From Methylobacteriaceae bacterium (GTDB taxonomy: Bacteria > Pseudomonadota > Alphaproteobacteria > Rhizobiales > Beijerinckiaceae): DNA of 37,324 nt. The position numbers and the translations under genes are program-made. Shown here one piece after another: positions 15,883 through 23,880 of this stretch. The stretch lies in assembly GCA_020638135.1 (NCBI GenBank), contig JACKJE010000026.1:1-37324 (forward strand). Direction: 5' to 3'. How positions within the stretch are numbered: position 1 is the stretch's first letter; each line of letters starts with the position of its first letter. Under the pieces are notes generated by a model. The model made no database searches, was not told where the DNA came from, and saw only the letters and a list, made by a program, of their open reading frames with translations.

Positions 15883-16789
15883 GCGCGGCGGAGGAGGACA
15901 CGCGTTGCGGCTTCGTCGCGCTGATCGGCGCGCCGAACGCCGGCAAGTCGACGCTGCTCAACGCGCTGGTCGGCGCGAAAGTGTCGATCGTCTCGCGCAA
16001 GGTGCAGACGACGCGCGCGCTGGTGCGCGGCATCGCGATCCAGGACGAGGCGCAGATCATCTTCGTCGACACGCCCGGCATATTCGCGCCGAAGCGCCGG
16101 CTCGACCGTGCGATGGTGACAAGCGCCTGGGGCGGGGCTGGCGACGCCGACGTGGTCGCGCTGCTCGTCGACAGCAAGAAGGGATCGACGACGAGGTCGA
16201 GGCGATCCTCGACAAGCTGAAGGACGCGCCGCGCAAGAAGGTTCTGGTCCTCAACAAGATCGATCTGATCCCGCGCGAAAACCTGCTGGCGCTGGCGCAG
16301 GAATTGAACACGCGCTGCGCCTTCGCCGAGACGTTCATGGTGTCGGCGGCCAAGGCGACGGCGTTGAAAGGTTGCGCGAAACTGGCGGGCATGATGAAGC
16401 CCGGCCCGTGGCTCTATCCCGAGGATCAGGTGTCCGACGCACTGCTACGCTCGCTGGCCGCCGAAATCACACGCGAAAAACTGTTCGAGCGGCTGCACGA
16501 TGAATTGCCCTACGAGGCGACGGTCGAGACCGACCAGTGGAAGACGATGCCCGATGGTTCCGCGCGCATCGAGCAGACGATTTTCGTCGCGCGCGACGGG
16601 CAGAAGAAGATCGTGATCGGCGAGGGCGGCAAGATGATCAAATCCATCGGCCAGGCCGCTCGCAAAGAGATCGCGGAGGCGGCCGAACAGAAGGTGCATC
16701 TCTTCCTGTTCGTGAAAGTGCGCTCCAACTGGGCCGACGATCCCGAACGCTATCGGGAAATGGGGCTGGAATTTCCGCGGGGCGGGTAG
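15879..16789 (+). CDS. era: GTPase Era, reading frame broken by an apparent one-base deletion
   Basis: The gene encodes the ribosome-assembly GTPase Era that binds the 3' end of 16S rRNA. Frame one, from ATG 15879, gives ALIGAPNAGKSTLLNAL (G1), VQTTRALVRG (G2), FVDTPGIF (G3) and ends VALLVDSKKG before running into a stop at 16220. The continuation IDDEVEAILDKLKDAP, VLVLNKIDLIP (G4) and the KH domain (IGEGGKMIKSIGQAA) lies in another frame to 16789. Total length 911 bases is one short of a multiple of three. Adding one G to the GGG at 16181-16183 restores Lys-Lys-Gly-Ile-Asp and a normal protein of about 303 residues. Error in the sequence is more likely than real loss, since Era is usually essential. 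Confidence 0.93.
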
Positions 16790-16793
16790 AACG

Positions 16794-16985
16794 TCACCGC
16801 GCGCCGGCAAACCACCTGATCGTCTCGATCAGCGCCAGCAGGATGGCGCCGCCGAGCGCGAGCATCGCGGCGCGTTGCAGCCAGAGCGTTGTTCGGCCGG
16901 GAAATACCCGCAGGCCGGAGAGCAGGTAGAGCAGGATGGCGACGAGGCCCGCCGCCTGCATGAAAGTTTCGGTTGGGCCGCCCAT
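16794..16985 (-). CDS. Small membrane protein, two predicted TM helices
   Basis: 62-63 residues from ATG 16985 (MGGPTETFMQAAGLVAILLY), with GAGG about seven bases upstream. A longer open frame reaches 17072, but that part crosses the promoter region of the next gene. Two hydrophobic stretches are visible: residues 10-25 and roughly 42-58 (MLALGGAILLALIETIRWF). The function is unknown. It lies four bases beyond the era stop, in the opposite direction. Similar tiny membrane proteins near era/recO occur in Hyphomicrobiales, as far as I recall. Confidence 0.7.
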   Translation of the reverse strand: MGGPTETFMQAAGLVAILLYLLSGLRVFPGRTTLWLQRAAMLALGGAILLALIETIRWFAGAR

Positions 16986-16993
16986 ATTGCGCC

Positions 16994-17008
16994 TCAACGT
17001 CTCGTTAA
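16994..17008 (-). promoter_or_regulatory. CtrA-like motif upstream of the small membrane gene
   Basis: Read on the minus strand, TTAA, seven bases, TTGA occurs directly before the start of the small membrane gene. This is one mismatch from TTAA-N7-TTAA. It overlaps the gene's ribosome-binding region, which would suit repression, but a chance match is quite possible. Confidence 0.2.
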
Positions 17009-17084
17009 CGATAAGCGGGCTCAATCCTACACGCGAATCCGCGCGAAAGCGCCTCGCGGACGCTATCGCCAACCGGAGAAACCG

Positions 17085-17318
17085 ATGCGCAAGACCCTTC
17101 TCGCCGCACTTCTGATCCTGCCGCTCTCGGTCGGCGCCGCGCAGGCCTCCGAACGGCTGCTCGACGGCGCGCTCGGCGGGGCGGCGGGCGGCATCGTCTT
17201 CGGGCCGGTCGGCCTTGTCGCCGGGGCCGTTGTCGGGGCGACGGCGGGACCGGCGATCGCCTCGAGCTGGGGCCTCAAGGAAAAGCGGAAGTACAAGCGC
17301 CGCCGCATCCGCCGCTGA
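17085..17318 (+). CDS. Small exported glycine-zipper protein with basic tail
   Basis: 77 residues. A clear Sec signal peptide (MRKTLLAALLILPLSVGAAQA) ends near residue 21. The mature part is a glycine-rich hydrophobic segment with GxxxG spacing (GALGGAAGGIVFGPVGLVAG and onward), followed by SSWGLKEKRKYKRRRIRR, a strongly basic 13-residue tail. Glycine-zipper segments can insert into membranes or self-associate. GGAG lies seven bases before ATG 17085. The function is unknown; neighbours (small membrane gene, HPP protein) do not clarify it. Confidence 0.75.
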   Translation: MRKTLLAALLILPLSVGAAQASERLLDGALGGAAGGIVFGPVGLVAGAVVGATAGPAIASSWGLKEKRKYKRRRIRR

Positions 17319-17379
17319 TCTCGATCCGGCGCAACCGGCTATTTGACGCCGGTCGAAGCCAGGCCGATGCGGGTCTGGA

Positions 17380-18519
17380 CTACGCGCCGCCGAGATCGGG
17401 TACGCGCGTCAGCGCGACGAGCAGATCGGTCTGGGTGACGATACCGCGCAGGCGCAGGTCGTCGTCGACAATCATCACCTCGTGCACGCCGGCCGCGGTC
17501 AGCGGCTCGACGAGATCGATGACCGGGGTCTGCGGCCGCGCGGTCGTGACCTGCATCATCACATTGCGCGCAGTTCCCTTGCCGGCCATCGCCTGCGGCA
17601 TGCCGATGATCCCGAGGCAATGGCGCGCCTGATCGACGACCGGAACGTAGCGCAGGCCGCGCGATACCAGCAGGTGGCGCACCTCATCGAGCCGCATTGA
17701 GGGTTCGACCGAGATTACGTCGCGCGACATGATGTCGGCGCAGACCAGCGCGCCATGGACCCGCGCCAGCGCCCGCAATTCGACACGGCGCAGCAGATGC
17801 GCGAGATCGTCGCGCGAAATGTCGTAGGTCTCGTGCAGATCGGCGAGTGCGGCGTCGACATCCTCCTCGCGGAAGCCGACGCGCGTTTGCGGCGGCGGAT
17901 CGCTCGTGCCGACCGGCGATTTCGGCGCGACGGGATGGCGGCTCGGATAGGCGTGGCCGGAAAAGCGGTGATAGACCAGCGCGATCGCGAGCAGGACGAT
18001 CGAATTCAGCCCGACCGGCGACAAGGCGTACATGTAGCCGAGATTAGGCGTGGAATGGTTGAGCAGGACCGCGCTCAGCGCGACCGCGCCGCCGGGCGGA
18101 TGCAGGCAGCGCGTCAGCGACATGGCGACGATGGCGAGCGCGGCGCCGACGCCGGTCGCGAGCAGCAGATTGTCGATGTGATGGCTGGCGGCGACGCCGA
18201 CCAGCGCGGACAGGATGTTGCCGCCGACGACCGACCATGGCTGGGCGAGCGGGCTCGACGGCACCGCGAACAGCAGGACGCTGGAGGCGCCCATCGGCGC
18301 CACGATGTAGGGCAGATAGGGCGCATGCGGCACGAGCAGGCTGGTGATGACGCCGGTCAGCGATATGCCGAGCACCGCGCCGGCGCCGGCGATCAGCGAA
18401 TCGCGCGGCGTCGCGCCGGCGGCGCGCGGCGTTAACCGGATGAAGGCCTGCTTCAGCCGCCCGAACAGGCTGGTCGTTGGAGCGTTTTCGGGCAACAGAT
18501 CGATCCGGCGCAGCGACAA
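17380..18519 (-). CDS. HPP-family membrane protein with CBS domain pair
   Basis: 379 residues from a TTG at 18519. Four to five membrane segments lie between about residues 40 and 190 and include the diagnostic LTRCLHPPGGAVAL (HPP motif). After a linker comes a CBS pair (about residues 262-375): IMSRDVISVEPSMRLDEVR and later VMMQVTTARPQTPVIDLV with MIVDDDLRLRGIVTQTDLL. HPP proteins are integral membrane proteins, some linked to nitrite transport; CBS pairs usually bind adenosyl ligands and gate activity. The TTG start has only a modest AGG upstream, so the exact start is uncertain. Confidence 0.9.
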   Translation of the reverse strand: MSLRRIDLLPENAPTTSLFGRLKQAFIRLTPRAAGATPRDSLIAGAGAVLGISLTGVITSLLVPHAPYLPYIVAPMGASSVLLFAVPSSPLAQPWSVVGGNILSALVGVAASHHIDNLLLATGVGAALAIVAMSLTRCLHPPGGAVALSAVLLNHSTPNLGYMYALSPVGLNSIVLLAIALVYHRFSGHAYPSRHPVAPKSPVGTSDPPPQTRVGFREEDVDAALADLHETYDISRDDLAHLLRRVELRALARVHGALVCADIMSRDVISVEPSMRLDEVRHLLVSRGLRYVPVVDQARHCLGIIGMPQAMAGKGTARNVMMQVTTARPQTPVIDLVEPLTAAGVHEVMIVDDDLRLRGIVTQTDLLVALTRVPDLGGA

Positions 18520-18606
18520 GATTGCCTAATATTGCGGCAAAATCTCTTCGGTCAAGGCGTGCGCGCCCGGCGCTCCGGCCGCTGTCGCGCGGTGCTATAA
18601 GCGAAC

Positions 18607-19356
18607 ATGGACTGGTCGGACCGCGGCATCGTCATCGGCCTGCGCAAGCACGGCGAGACGAGCGTCATTCTCGAAGCGATGACCGAGAACCACGGCCGCC
18701 ATCTCGGCGTCGTGCGCTCGGGCCGTTCGCGCGCGATGCAGCCGACGCTCCAGCCCGGCAATTCGGTCAATCTCGTCTGGCGGGCGCGGCTCGAGGAGCA
18801 CATGGGCGCCTTCAACGTCGAGGCGGACCGGCTGCGCGCCGGCCGGCTGATGGCGAGCCCGATGGCGCTGCAGGGCCTGCACTGGCTCGGCGCGCTGCTG
18901 CGGCTGCTTCCGGAACGCGATCCGCACGCCGGCCTGTTCGCCATGGCGGAAGCCATCGCCGACAATTTCGACGAGGCAGCGCTCGCGCCCGAACTTGTCG
19001 TGCGATTCGAACTGGCGCTGCTCGCCGAGCTCGGCTTCGGCCTCGATCTGGCGACTTGCGCGGCCACGGGGGCACACGAGGAACTGGTCTTTGTCTCCCC
19101 GAAGAGCGGGCGGGCGGTGAGCCGCAGCGCCGGCGCGCCATGGGCGGACCGGCTGCTGGTTCTGCCGGACTTCGTGGCGCGCGAGGCGGGCGTCGCCGGC
19201 GCTCCGGCCGAAGAGCTGGAGGCGGGCTTGCGACTCACCGCGCATTTCCTGCGCCGCGATCTGTTCGAGCCGCGCGGCCTGACCGAGGCCATGGCGTCGC
19301 GCGAATCCTTTGTGCGCGAAGCTTTGCGCGCGTCAGGCGCGCTGGCGCCGAAGTAG
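18607..19356 (+). CDS. recO: DNA repair protein RecO
   Basis: 249 residues. RecO works with RecR to load RecA on SSB-coated DNA in the RecFOR pathway. The N-terminal OB-fold begins MDWSDRGIVIGLRKHGETSV and continues with HGRHLGVVRSGRSRAMQPTL and LQPGNSVNLVWRARLEEHMG. The C-terminal helical domain contains FELALLAELGFGLDLATCAA, typical of alphaproteobacterial RecO; the zinc-binding cysteines of some relatives are mostly absent. It lies apart from era here, separated by the HPP gene, and is divergent from it by 87 bases. Confidence 0.95.
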   Translation: MDWSDRGIVIGLRKHGETSVILEAMTENHGRHLGVVRSGRSRAMQPTLQPGNSVNLVWRARLEEHMGAFNVEADRLRAGRLMASPMALQGLHWLGALLRLLPERDPHAGLFAMAEAIADNFDEAALAPELVVRFELALLAELGFGLDLATCAATGAHEELVFVSPKSGRAVSRSAGAPWADRLLVLPDFVAREAGVAGAPAEELEAGLRLTAHFLRRDLFEPRGLTEAMASRESFVREALRASGALAPK

Positions 19357-19388
19357 GGCGCTCGTCGTGGATCAGGAAAACGAAAAGG

Positions 19389-19419
19389 CGGCGCGTCTCG
19401 CAAGGCCTGCGACGCGCCG
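19389..19419 (-). terminator. Rho-independent terminator of the small secreted gene
   Basis: CGGCGCGTC (19389-19397) and GACGCGCCG (19411-19419) form a perfect nine-base stem, further strengthened by GCA/TGC inside the loop. Read on the minus strand, the stem is followed by CCTTTTCGTTTTCC. It therefore ends transcription of the leftward gene at 19461-19652, and may also serve recO from the other side. Confidence 0.65.
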
Positions 19420-19460
19420 TTCACGATCGGGGGCGCTACTGGCCGCCCCGAACGGGCGGA

Positions 19461-19652
19461 TCAGCGGGTCGTGACGCACTCGGCGCGGGAAGCCGGGCTC
19501 TTGACGCCGTAGCCCTCGTCCATGGCGCTGGCCGAGCAGACGTCCGGCACGGCGCCCTGCGCCATGACTTCGCTCAGGCCCGGCTGAAACAGCGCAATGG
19601 CGCCGAGGGAAAGGGCGATCATAAGGCCCAGAGCGGAAACGATCTTCGTCAT
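19461..19652 (-). CDS. Small exported protein of unknown function
   Basis: 63 residues from ATG 19652, preceded by AAGGTGTTGAG. A signal-like N-terminus (MTKIVSALGLMIALSLGAIA) is followed by a short polar part with two cysteines (DVCSASAMDEGYGVKSPASR, then AECVTTR), which could form one disulfide bond in the periplasm. The frame extends upstream to 19820, but the added part looks like non-coding sequence. A dedicated terminator follows. I do not recognise the family. It is divergent from parC across a 254-base spacer. Confidence 0.65.
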   Translation of the reverse strand: MTKIVSALGLMIALSLGAIALFQPGLSEVMAQGAVPDVCSASAMDEGYGVKSPASRAECVTTR

Positions 19653-19807
19653 CTCAACACCTTGCGGTTCGGGCGACCTCGCCCGTTCCAGAAATCTCAT
19701 CCATCGCGATCGTGAATTCAGTGCGAGAGCGCACGACACCTGCGCTCCACCATTCACGGCCCCCCGCTCGACAACGTCCTTACCGAATTGTCGCCAAGCC
19801 AAGCTAG

Positions 19808-19830
19808 TGCAGGAATGCAACAGTCCTGCA
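19808..19830. promoter_or_regulatory. Perfect inverted repeat upstream of parC
   Basis: TGCAGGA (19808-19814) and TCCTGCA (19824-19830) are perfect inverse complements around nine bases. The site lies in the divergent spacer between the small secreted gene and parC, about 77 bases before the parC start. Its form suits a dimeric regulator. The remaining spacer (19653-19906) shows no gene. Confidence 0.4.
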
Positions 19831-19906
19831 AAAGCGAAGTCTTCGTAAATTCAGTGACGAAAGTCATGTGCTTGCCGCGACTCAGCGGGCCGGATAGGCA
19901 AAGAAC

Positions 19907-22153
19907 ATGGCAAGAACGATCGATCCGCCACAGCTGCCCGAGGCGCAGCCCGTCAATCTGCGCGAGGCGCTGGAAGAGCGCTATCTCGCCTATGCGCTGT
20001 CGACCATCATGGGGCGCGCCCTGCCGGACGCGCGCGACGGACTGAAACCCGTCCACCGCCGCATTCTCTACGGCATGCAGATCCTGAAGCTCGATCCGGG
20101 CTCCACGTTCAAGAAATGCGCGAAGATCGTCGGCGACGTGATGGGTTCGTTCCATCCGCACGGCGACCAGGCGATCTACGACGCGCTGGTGCGCCTCGCC
20201 CAGGATTTCTCCTCGCGCTATCCGCTGGTCGATGGCCAAGGCAATTTCGGCAATATCGATGGCGATTCGGCTGCCGCCTATCGATACACCGAAGCGCGCA
20301 TGACCGATGTCGCGCGGCTGTTGCTCGACGGCATCGACGAGGATTCTGTCGATTTCCGCGACAATTATTCCGGCGACCAGCAGGAGCCGATCGTGCTGCC
20401 GGCGGCGTTGCCGAACCTGCTCGCCAATGGCTCGCAGGGCATTGCCGTGGGCATGGCGACCTCCGTGCCGCCGCACAATCTCGCCGAACTCTGCGACGCC
20501 GCGCTCTATCTGATCTCCAATCGCGCGGCGACCGCGGAAGCGCTCGCGCGCTTCGTGCCGGGGCCGGATTTTCCGACCGGCGGCGTGATCGTCGATCCAC
20601 CCGCCGCGATCACGGAAATCTATCGGACCGGACGCGGCTCGATCCGGCTGCGCGCGCGTTGGCACAAGGAAGAGGGGCAGAGGGGCGTCTGGAACGCCAT
20701 TGTCACCGAAATTCCCTATGGCGTGCAGAAGAGCCGGCTGATCGAGAAGATCGCGGAACTGTTCAACGAGAAGAAGCTGCCGCTGGTGGCCGACATTCGC
20801 GACGAGTCGGCGGAAGACATCCGCATCGTCATCGAACCTCGGGCGCGCAACGTCGACGCCGACGTGATGATGGAGACGCTGTTCAAGCAGACGGAGCTGG
20901 AGGCGCGCGTCGGCGTGAACATGAACGTGCTGGTCGACGGCGCCGTGCCGCGCGTCGTCTCGCTCGGCGAGGCGATCGGGCAATGGCTCGACCATCGCCG
21001 CGAGGTGCTGCTGCGCCGCTCGCGGCATCGGCTGGCGGAGATCGAGCACCGGCTCGAGCTGCTAGCTGGCATGATCATCGTCTTCCTCAACCTCGACAAG
21101 GTGATCAAGATCATCCGCGAGGAGGACGAGCCGAAGGCCGTCCTGATGAAGACCTTCAAGCTGACCGACAAGCAGGCGAACTACGTGCTCGACACGCGCC
21201 TGCGCTCGTTGCGCCGGCTCGAGGAAATGGAGCTGCGCAAGGAGCACGACGCGCTGACGCAAGAGAAGGGCGAGGTCGAGAAGCTCATCTCCGACGAAAA
21301 GCTGCAGTGGAAGACGATTACTGCGCAGGTGCGCGAACTGAAGAAGAAATATCCGCCGGAATCGAAGGTCGGCAAGCGCCGCACGACCTTTGCGGAAGCG
21401 CCGGCTGCGGCCGCCGATTTCAATCTCGCGGAAGCGCTGATCGAGCGCGAGCCGGTCACGGTCGTGGTCTCGGAAAAGGGCTGGATCCGCGCGCTGAAGG
21501 GCCACGTGCAGGATCTCTCCAACCTGCAATTCAAGGGCGACGATGCGCTGCTCGCCTCCTTCTTCGCGGAAACGACGTCGAAGATTCTGGTGCTGGCTTC
21601 GAACGGCAAGATTTTCACGCTGGATGCGAGCAAACTGCCGGGCGGGCGTGGGCACGGCGAGCCGATCCGGCTGATGGCCGATATCGACGAGGGCGCGGAC
21701 ATCGTGACCGTGCTGCCCTACGAGGCGGGCAAGAAGATGCTGGCGGCGACCTCGGACGGGCGCGGCTTCATTGTCGGCCAGGACGAGATGATCGGCGGCA
21801 CGCGCAAGGGCAAGGTCCTGATGAATCCGGACGACGGCGCCAAGGCCGCGCTGCTCGCGCCCGCGCAGGGCGACCATGTCGCCGTCGTCGGGCAGAACCG
21901 CAAGCTCGTAGTGTTTCCTTTGGATCAGGTGCCGGAAATGGCGCGCGGCAAGGGCGTGCGGCTGCAACGTTACAAGGACGGCGGGATTTCCGATGTGCGC
22001 GTGTTCGCGATGGCGGAGGGATTGAGCTGGACGGATTCGGCGGGGCGGGTGTTCGTCGTGGCGAAGGCCGATCTCAAGGAATGGATCGGCAATCGCGCGG
22101 ATGCGGGAAGGCTGCCGCCGCGCGGATTCCCGAAGAACAACCGGTTCGGGTGA
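19907..22153 (+). CDS. parC: DNA topoisomerase IV subunit A
   Basis: 748 residues. ParC with ParE decatenates daughter chromosomes. The N-terminal winged-helix domain contains LPDARDGLKPVHRRILYGM, SFHPHGDQAIYDALVRLAQD and the catalytic Tyr127 in AYRYTEARM. The C-terminal beta-pinwheel begins near residue 500 (EREPVTVVVSEKGWIRALKG and repeated blades such as KIFTLDASKLPGGRGHGEP). The length and the degenerate GyrA-box separate it from GyrA. The positions matching E. coli ParC Ser80 and Glu84 are Gln88 and Asp92. It is an ordinary GC-rich core gene, in contrast with the next gene. Confidence 0.96.
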   Translation: MARTIDPPQLPEAQPVNLREALEERYLAYALSTIMGRALPDARDGLKPVHRRILYGMQILKLDPGSTFKKCAKIVGDVMGSFHPHGDQAIYDALVRLAQDFSSRYPLVDGQGNFGNIDGDSAAAYRYTEARMTDVARLLLDGIDEDSVDFRDNYSGDQQEPIVLPAALPNLLANGSQGIAVGMATSVPPHNLAELCDAALYLISNRAATAEALARFVPGPDFPTGGVIVDPPAAITEIYRTGRGSIRLRARWHKEEGQRGVWNAIVTEIPYGVQKSRLIEKIAELFNEKKLPLVADIRDESAEDIRIVIEPRARNVDADVMMETLFKQTELEARVGVNMNVLVDGAVPRVVSLGEAIGQWLDHRREVLLRRSRHRLAEIEHRLELLAGMIIVFLNLDKVIKIIREEDEPKAVLMKTFKLTDKQANYVLDTRLRSLRRLEEMELRKEHDALTQEKGEVEKLISDEKLQWKTITAQVRELKKKYPPESKVGKRRTTFAEAPAAAADFNLAEALIEREPVTVVVSEKGWIRALKGHVQDLSNLQFKGDDALLASFFAETTSKILVLASNGKIFTLDASKLPGGRGHGEPIRLMADIDEGADIVTVLPYEAGKKMLAATSDGRGFIVGQDEMIGGTRKGKVLMNPDDGAKAALLAPAQGDHVAVVGQNRKLVVFPLDQVPEMARGKGVRLQRYKDGGISDVRVFAMAEGLSWTDSAGRVFVVAKADLKEWIGNRADAGRLPPRGFPKNNRFG

Positions 22154-22229
22154 GCCGATAGAGATTAGGCGATGTCGCCGAGTGACCTTATTGTATTGCT
22201 AGGGCCAAAGCCGTCGATGGGGATTTGAT

Positions 22230-23708
22230 ATGAACCGGCTGGAGATGCTTCGTCGAATATCTTTTGGAGCTCAGGTTGCAGAAGAAGAGACGAGCGAATT
22301 GGCTAATTATTTTGTCGAAACCGATCAGTGGCAACGCATACGAACTGGCGAAATCGATATCATAAGAGGGGACAAGGGTTCTGGAAAAAGTGCCATATAT
22401 TCACTTCTGATCAACAAGACAGACGATCTGTTTGATAGTAATATACTTTTAATAAGTGCGGAACGAGCGAGAGGCGCAACTGTATTCAGTGATTTGAAAT
22501 CGACTCCACCGACATCTGAAATTGAATTTATTTCGCTTTGGAAATTATATATAGCAACGCTTATTGCGCAAAAAATTCGAGAATTTGATCTAGGTGGGTC
22601 GGAGGGAAAAAATCTCGTCTCTACTTTGATCGATCAAGGGCTGCTCAACGAAGAGCATGACCTCGCTCGAATGTTACGTGGAGTTTCGCGTTACGTTCGC
22701 AGTTGGTTTCACTCGTCGATCGAGCCAACTGCTACTGTCGATGCGACTGGTTCCTCAACGACGTTCTCGATTAAGATCACGCCGACCGAAACCGATACAG
22801 CAGGAAAGCTGAGCGTTGACGATTTGCTCGCTATGGCAAATTCGGCGCTTAACGCGTCCGGCAGGACCGTTTGGATATTGCTTGATCGGCTTGATGTCGC
22901 CTTTGTCGATTCTCACGAATTGGAGGCCAATGCTCTTCGCGCACTCTTCCGCGTCTACAGAGACCTAGACGCGTATCCGCAAATTCGATTAAAAATATTC
23001 CTTCGCGTAGATATTTGGAATCGCATAACGAAAACGGGATTTCGTGAGGCCAGCCATATTACACGATTTGTGACCTTGGAGTGGTCTGATGCCTCATTGC
23101 TAAATCTCATAATTCGTCGAGTCCTAAGTAATTCTCATCTACTAGATGAATTTAAAATCGACAAGCAAACAATATTGGCGAATTTCGACTCGCAGCGAGA
23201 TTTATTTTATCAATGTTTTCCTGCGCAAGTTGAGCAAGGCACACGAAAAAGAGCGACATTGGAGTGGATTATTAGCCGCTGTGCTGATGCGGCACAACGC
23301 ACTGCGCCGCGTGAGGTAATTCACTTGCTGACCTCGCTTAGAGAGCAAGAAATCGCTCGATTGGAACGTGGTGAATCTCCTCCGCCATCGAATCAGCTTT
23401 TTGATCGCGCTGTCTTCAAGCTAGCTTTGCCCAAAGTTTCTGAGGCTCGCTTGGTACAAAATCTTTATGCCGAATACCCTCAATTTCGTCCATTCTTGGA
23501 GAAATTAAGAAATCAAAGGACGGAGCAGACTTTAGAAAGTCTTTCGCAAATATGGAGCGTTAACTCGGTCCAAACTAGTGAGTTGACTGATCAACTTGTC
23601 GAAATTGGATTCTTCCAGCATCGTCGTGAACGATCGCCTGAAACGTACTGGATCCCATTTTTGTATCGAGATGCGTTGCAACTAAGCCAGGGACTTGCTG
23701 AAGAATAA
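22230..23708 (+). CDS. AT-rich lone P-loop ATPase (Sll1717-like, possible defence or stress NTPase)
   Basis: 492 residues. Walker A is GDKGSGKSA (residues 47-55) and Walker B is VWILLDRLD (Asp219, Asp222). An N-terminal segment (LANYFVETDQWQRIRTGEID) precedes the P-loop, and a long helical region leads to a C-terminal winged-helix-like end (LVEIGFFQH ... YWIPFLYRDAL). The order resembles the P-loop ATPases named after Synechocystis Sll1717, a poorly characterised group related to STAND/KAP-type NTPases, some of which are found in defence islands. Codons favour A/T third positions strongly and runs such as AAAATATTCC occur, unlike all neighbours, so recent transfer is likely. GGGG lies eight bases before ATG 22230. 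No partner gene is adjacent. Family assignment is from memory of the motif layout. Confidence 0.8.
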   Translation: MNRLEMLRRISFGAQVAEEETSELANYFVETDQWQRIRTGEIDIIRGDKGSGKSAIYSLLINKTDDLFDSNILLISAERARGATVFSDLKSTPPTSEIEFISLWKLYIATLIAQKIREFDLGGSEGKNLVSTLIDQGLLNEEHDLARMLRGVSRYVRSWFHSSIEPTATVDATGSSTTFSIKITPTETDTAGKLSVDDLLAMANSALNASGRTVWILLDRLDVAFVDSHELEANALRALFRVYRDLDAYPQIRLKIFLRVDIWNRITKTGFREASHITRFVTLEWSDASLLNLIIRRVLSNSHLLDEFKIDKQTILANFDSQRDLFYQCFPAQVEQGTRKRATLEWIISRCADAAQRTAPREVIHLLTSLREQEIARLERGESPPPSNQLFDRAVFKLALPKVSEARLVQNLYAEYPQFRPFLEKLRNQRTEQTLESLSQIWSVNSVQTSELTDQLVEIGFFQHRRERSPETYWIPFLYRDALQLSQGLAEE

Positions 23709-23717
23709 TTGAAAGTA

Positions 23718-23753
23718 GCGGCGTGTGGGTTTCAGCCCCTTGACCCGCCGCTC
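23718..23753 (+). terminator. Hairpin downstream of the ATPase gene
   Basis: AGCGGC (23718-23723) pairs with GCCGCT (23748-23753), and GGGT pairs with ACCC inside, separated by a four-base bulge on the left side. It starts ten bases after the ATPase stop. There is no T-run, so it is only a weak terminator candidate. Confidence 0.35.
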
Positions 23754-23880
23754 ATTCTGCGCCCGGACTGTCGCAAGACGAGCCGAATTAGGCCGATCGG
23801 CATCTTGGCGTTATCGCTGCCGGAAAATCGAGGCGGGAGATGCGCGATTGAGGCCGACACTTCTAAGGTCGTGTCCGATC

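Noticed and set aside
16175..16190. Programmed -1 frameshifting in era
   Set aside because: No X-XXY-YYZ slippery heptamer or convincing downstream structure is visible, and era is not known to use frameshifting; a run-length error explains it better.
22230..23880. A multi-gene defence island around the AT-rich ATPase
   Set aside because: Only one AT-rich gene is present; both flanks return at once to core-type GC-rich genes with no nuclease, reverse transcriptase or methylase.
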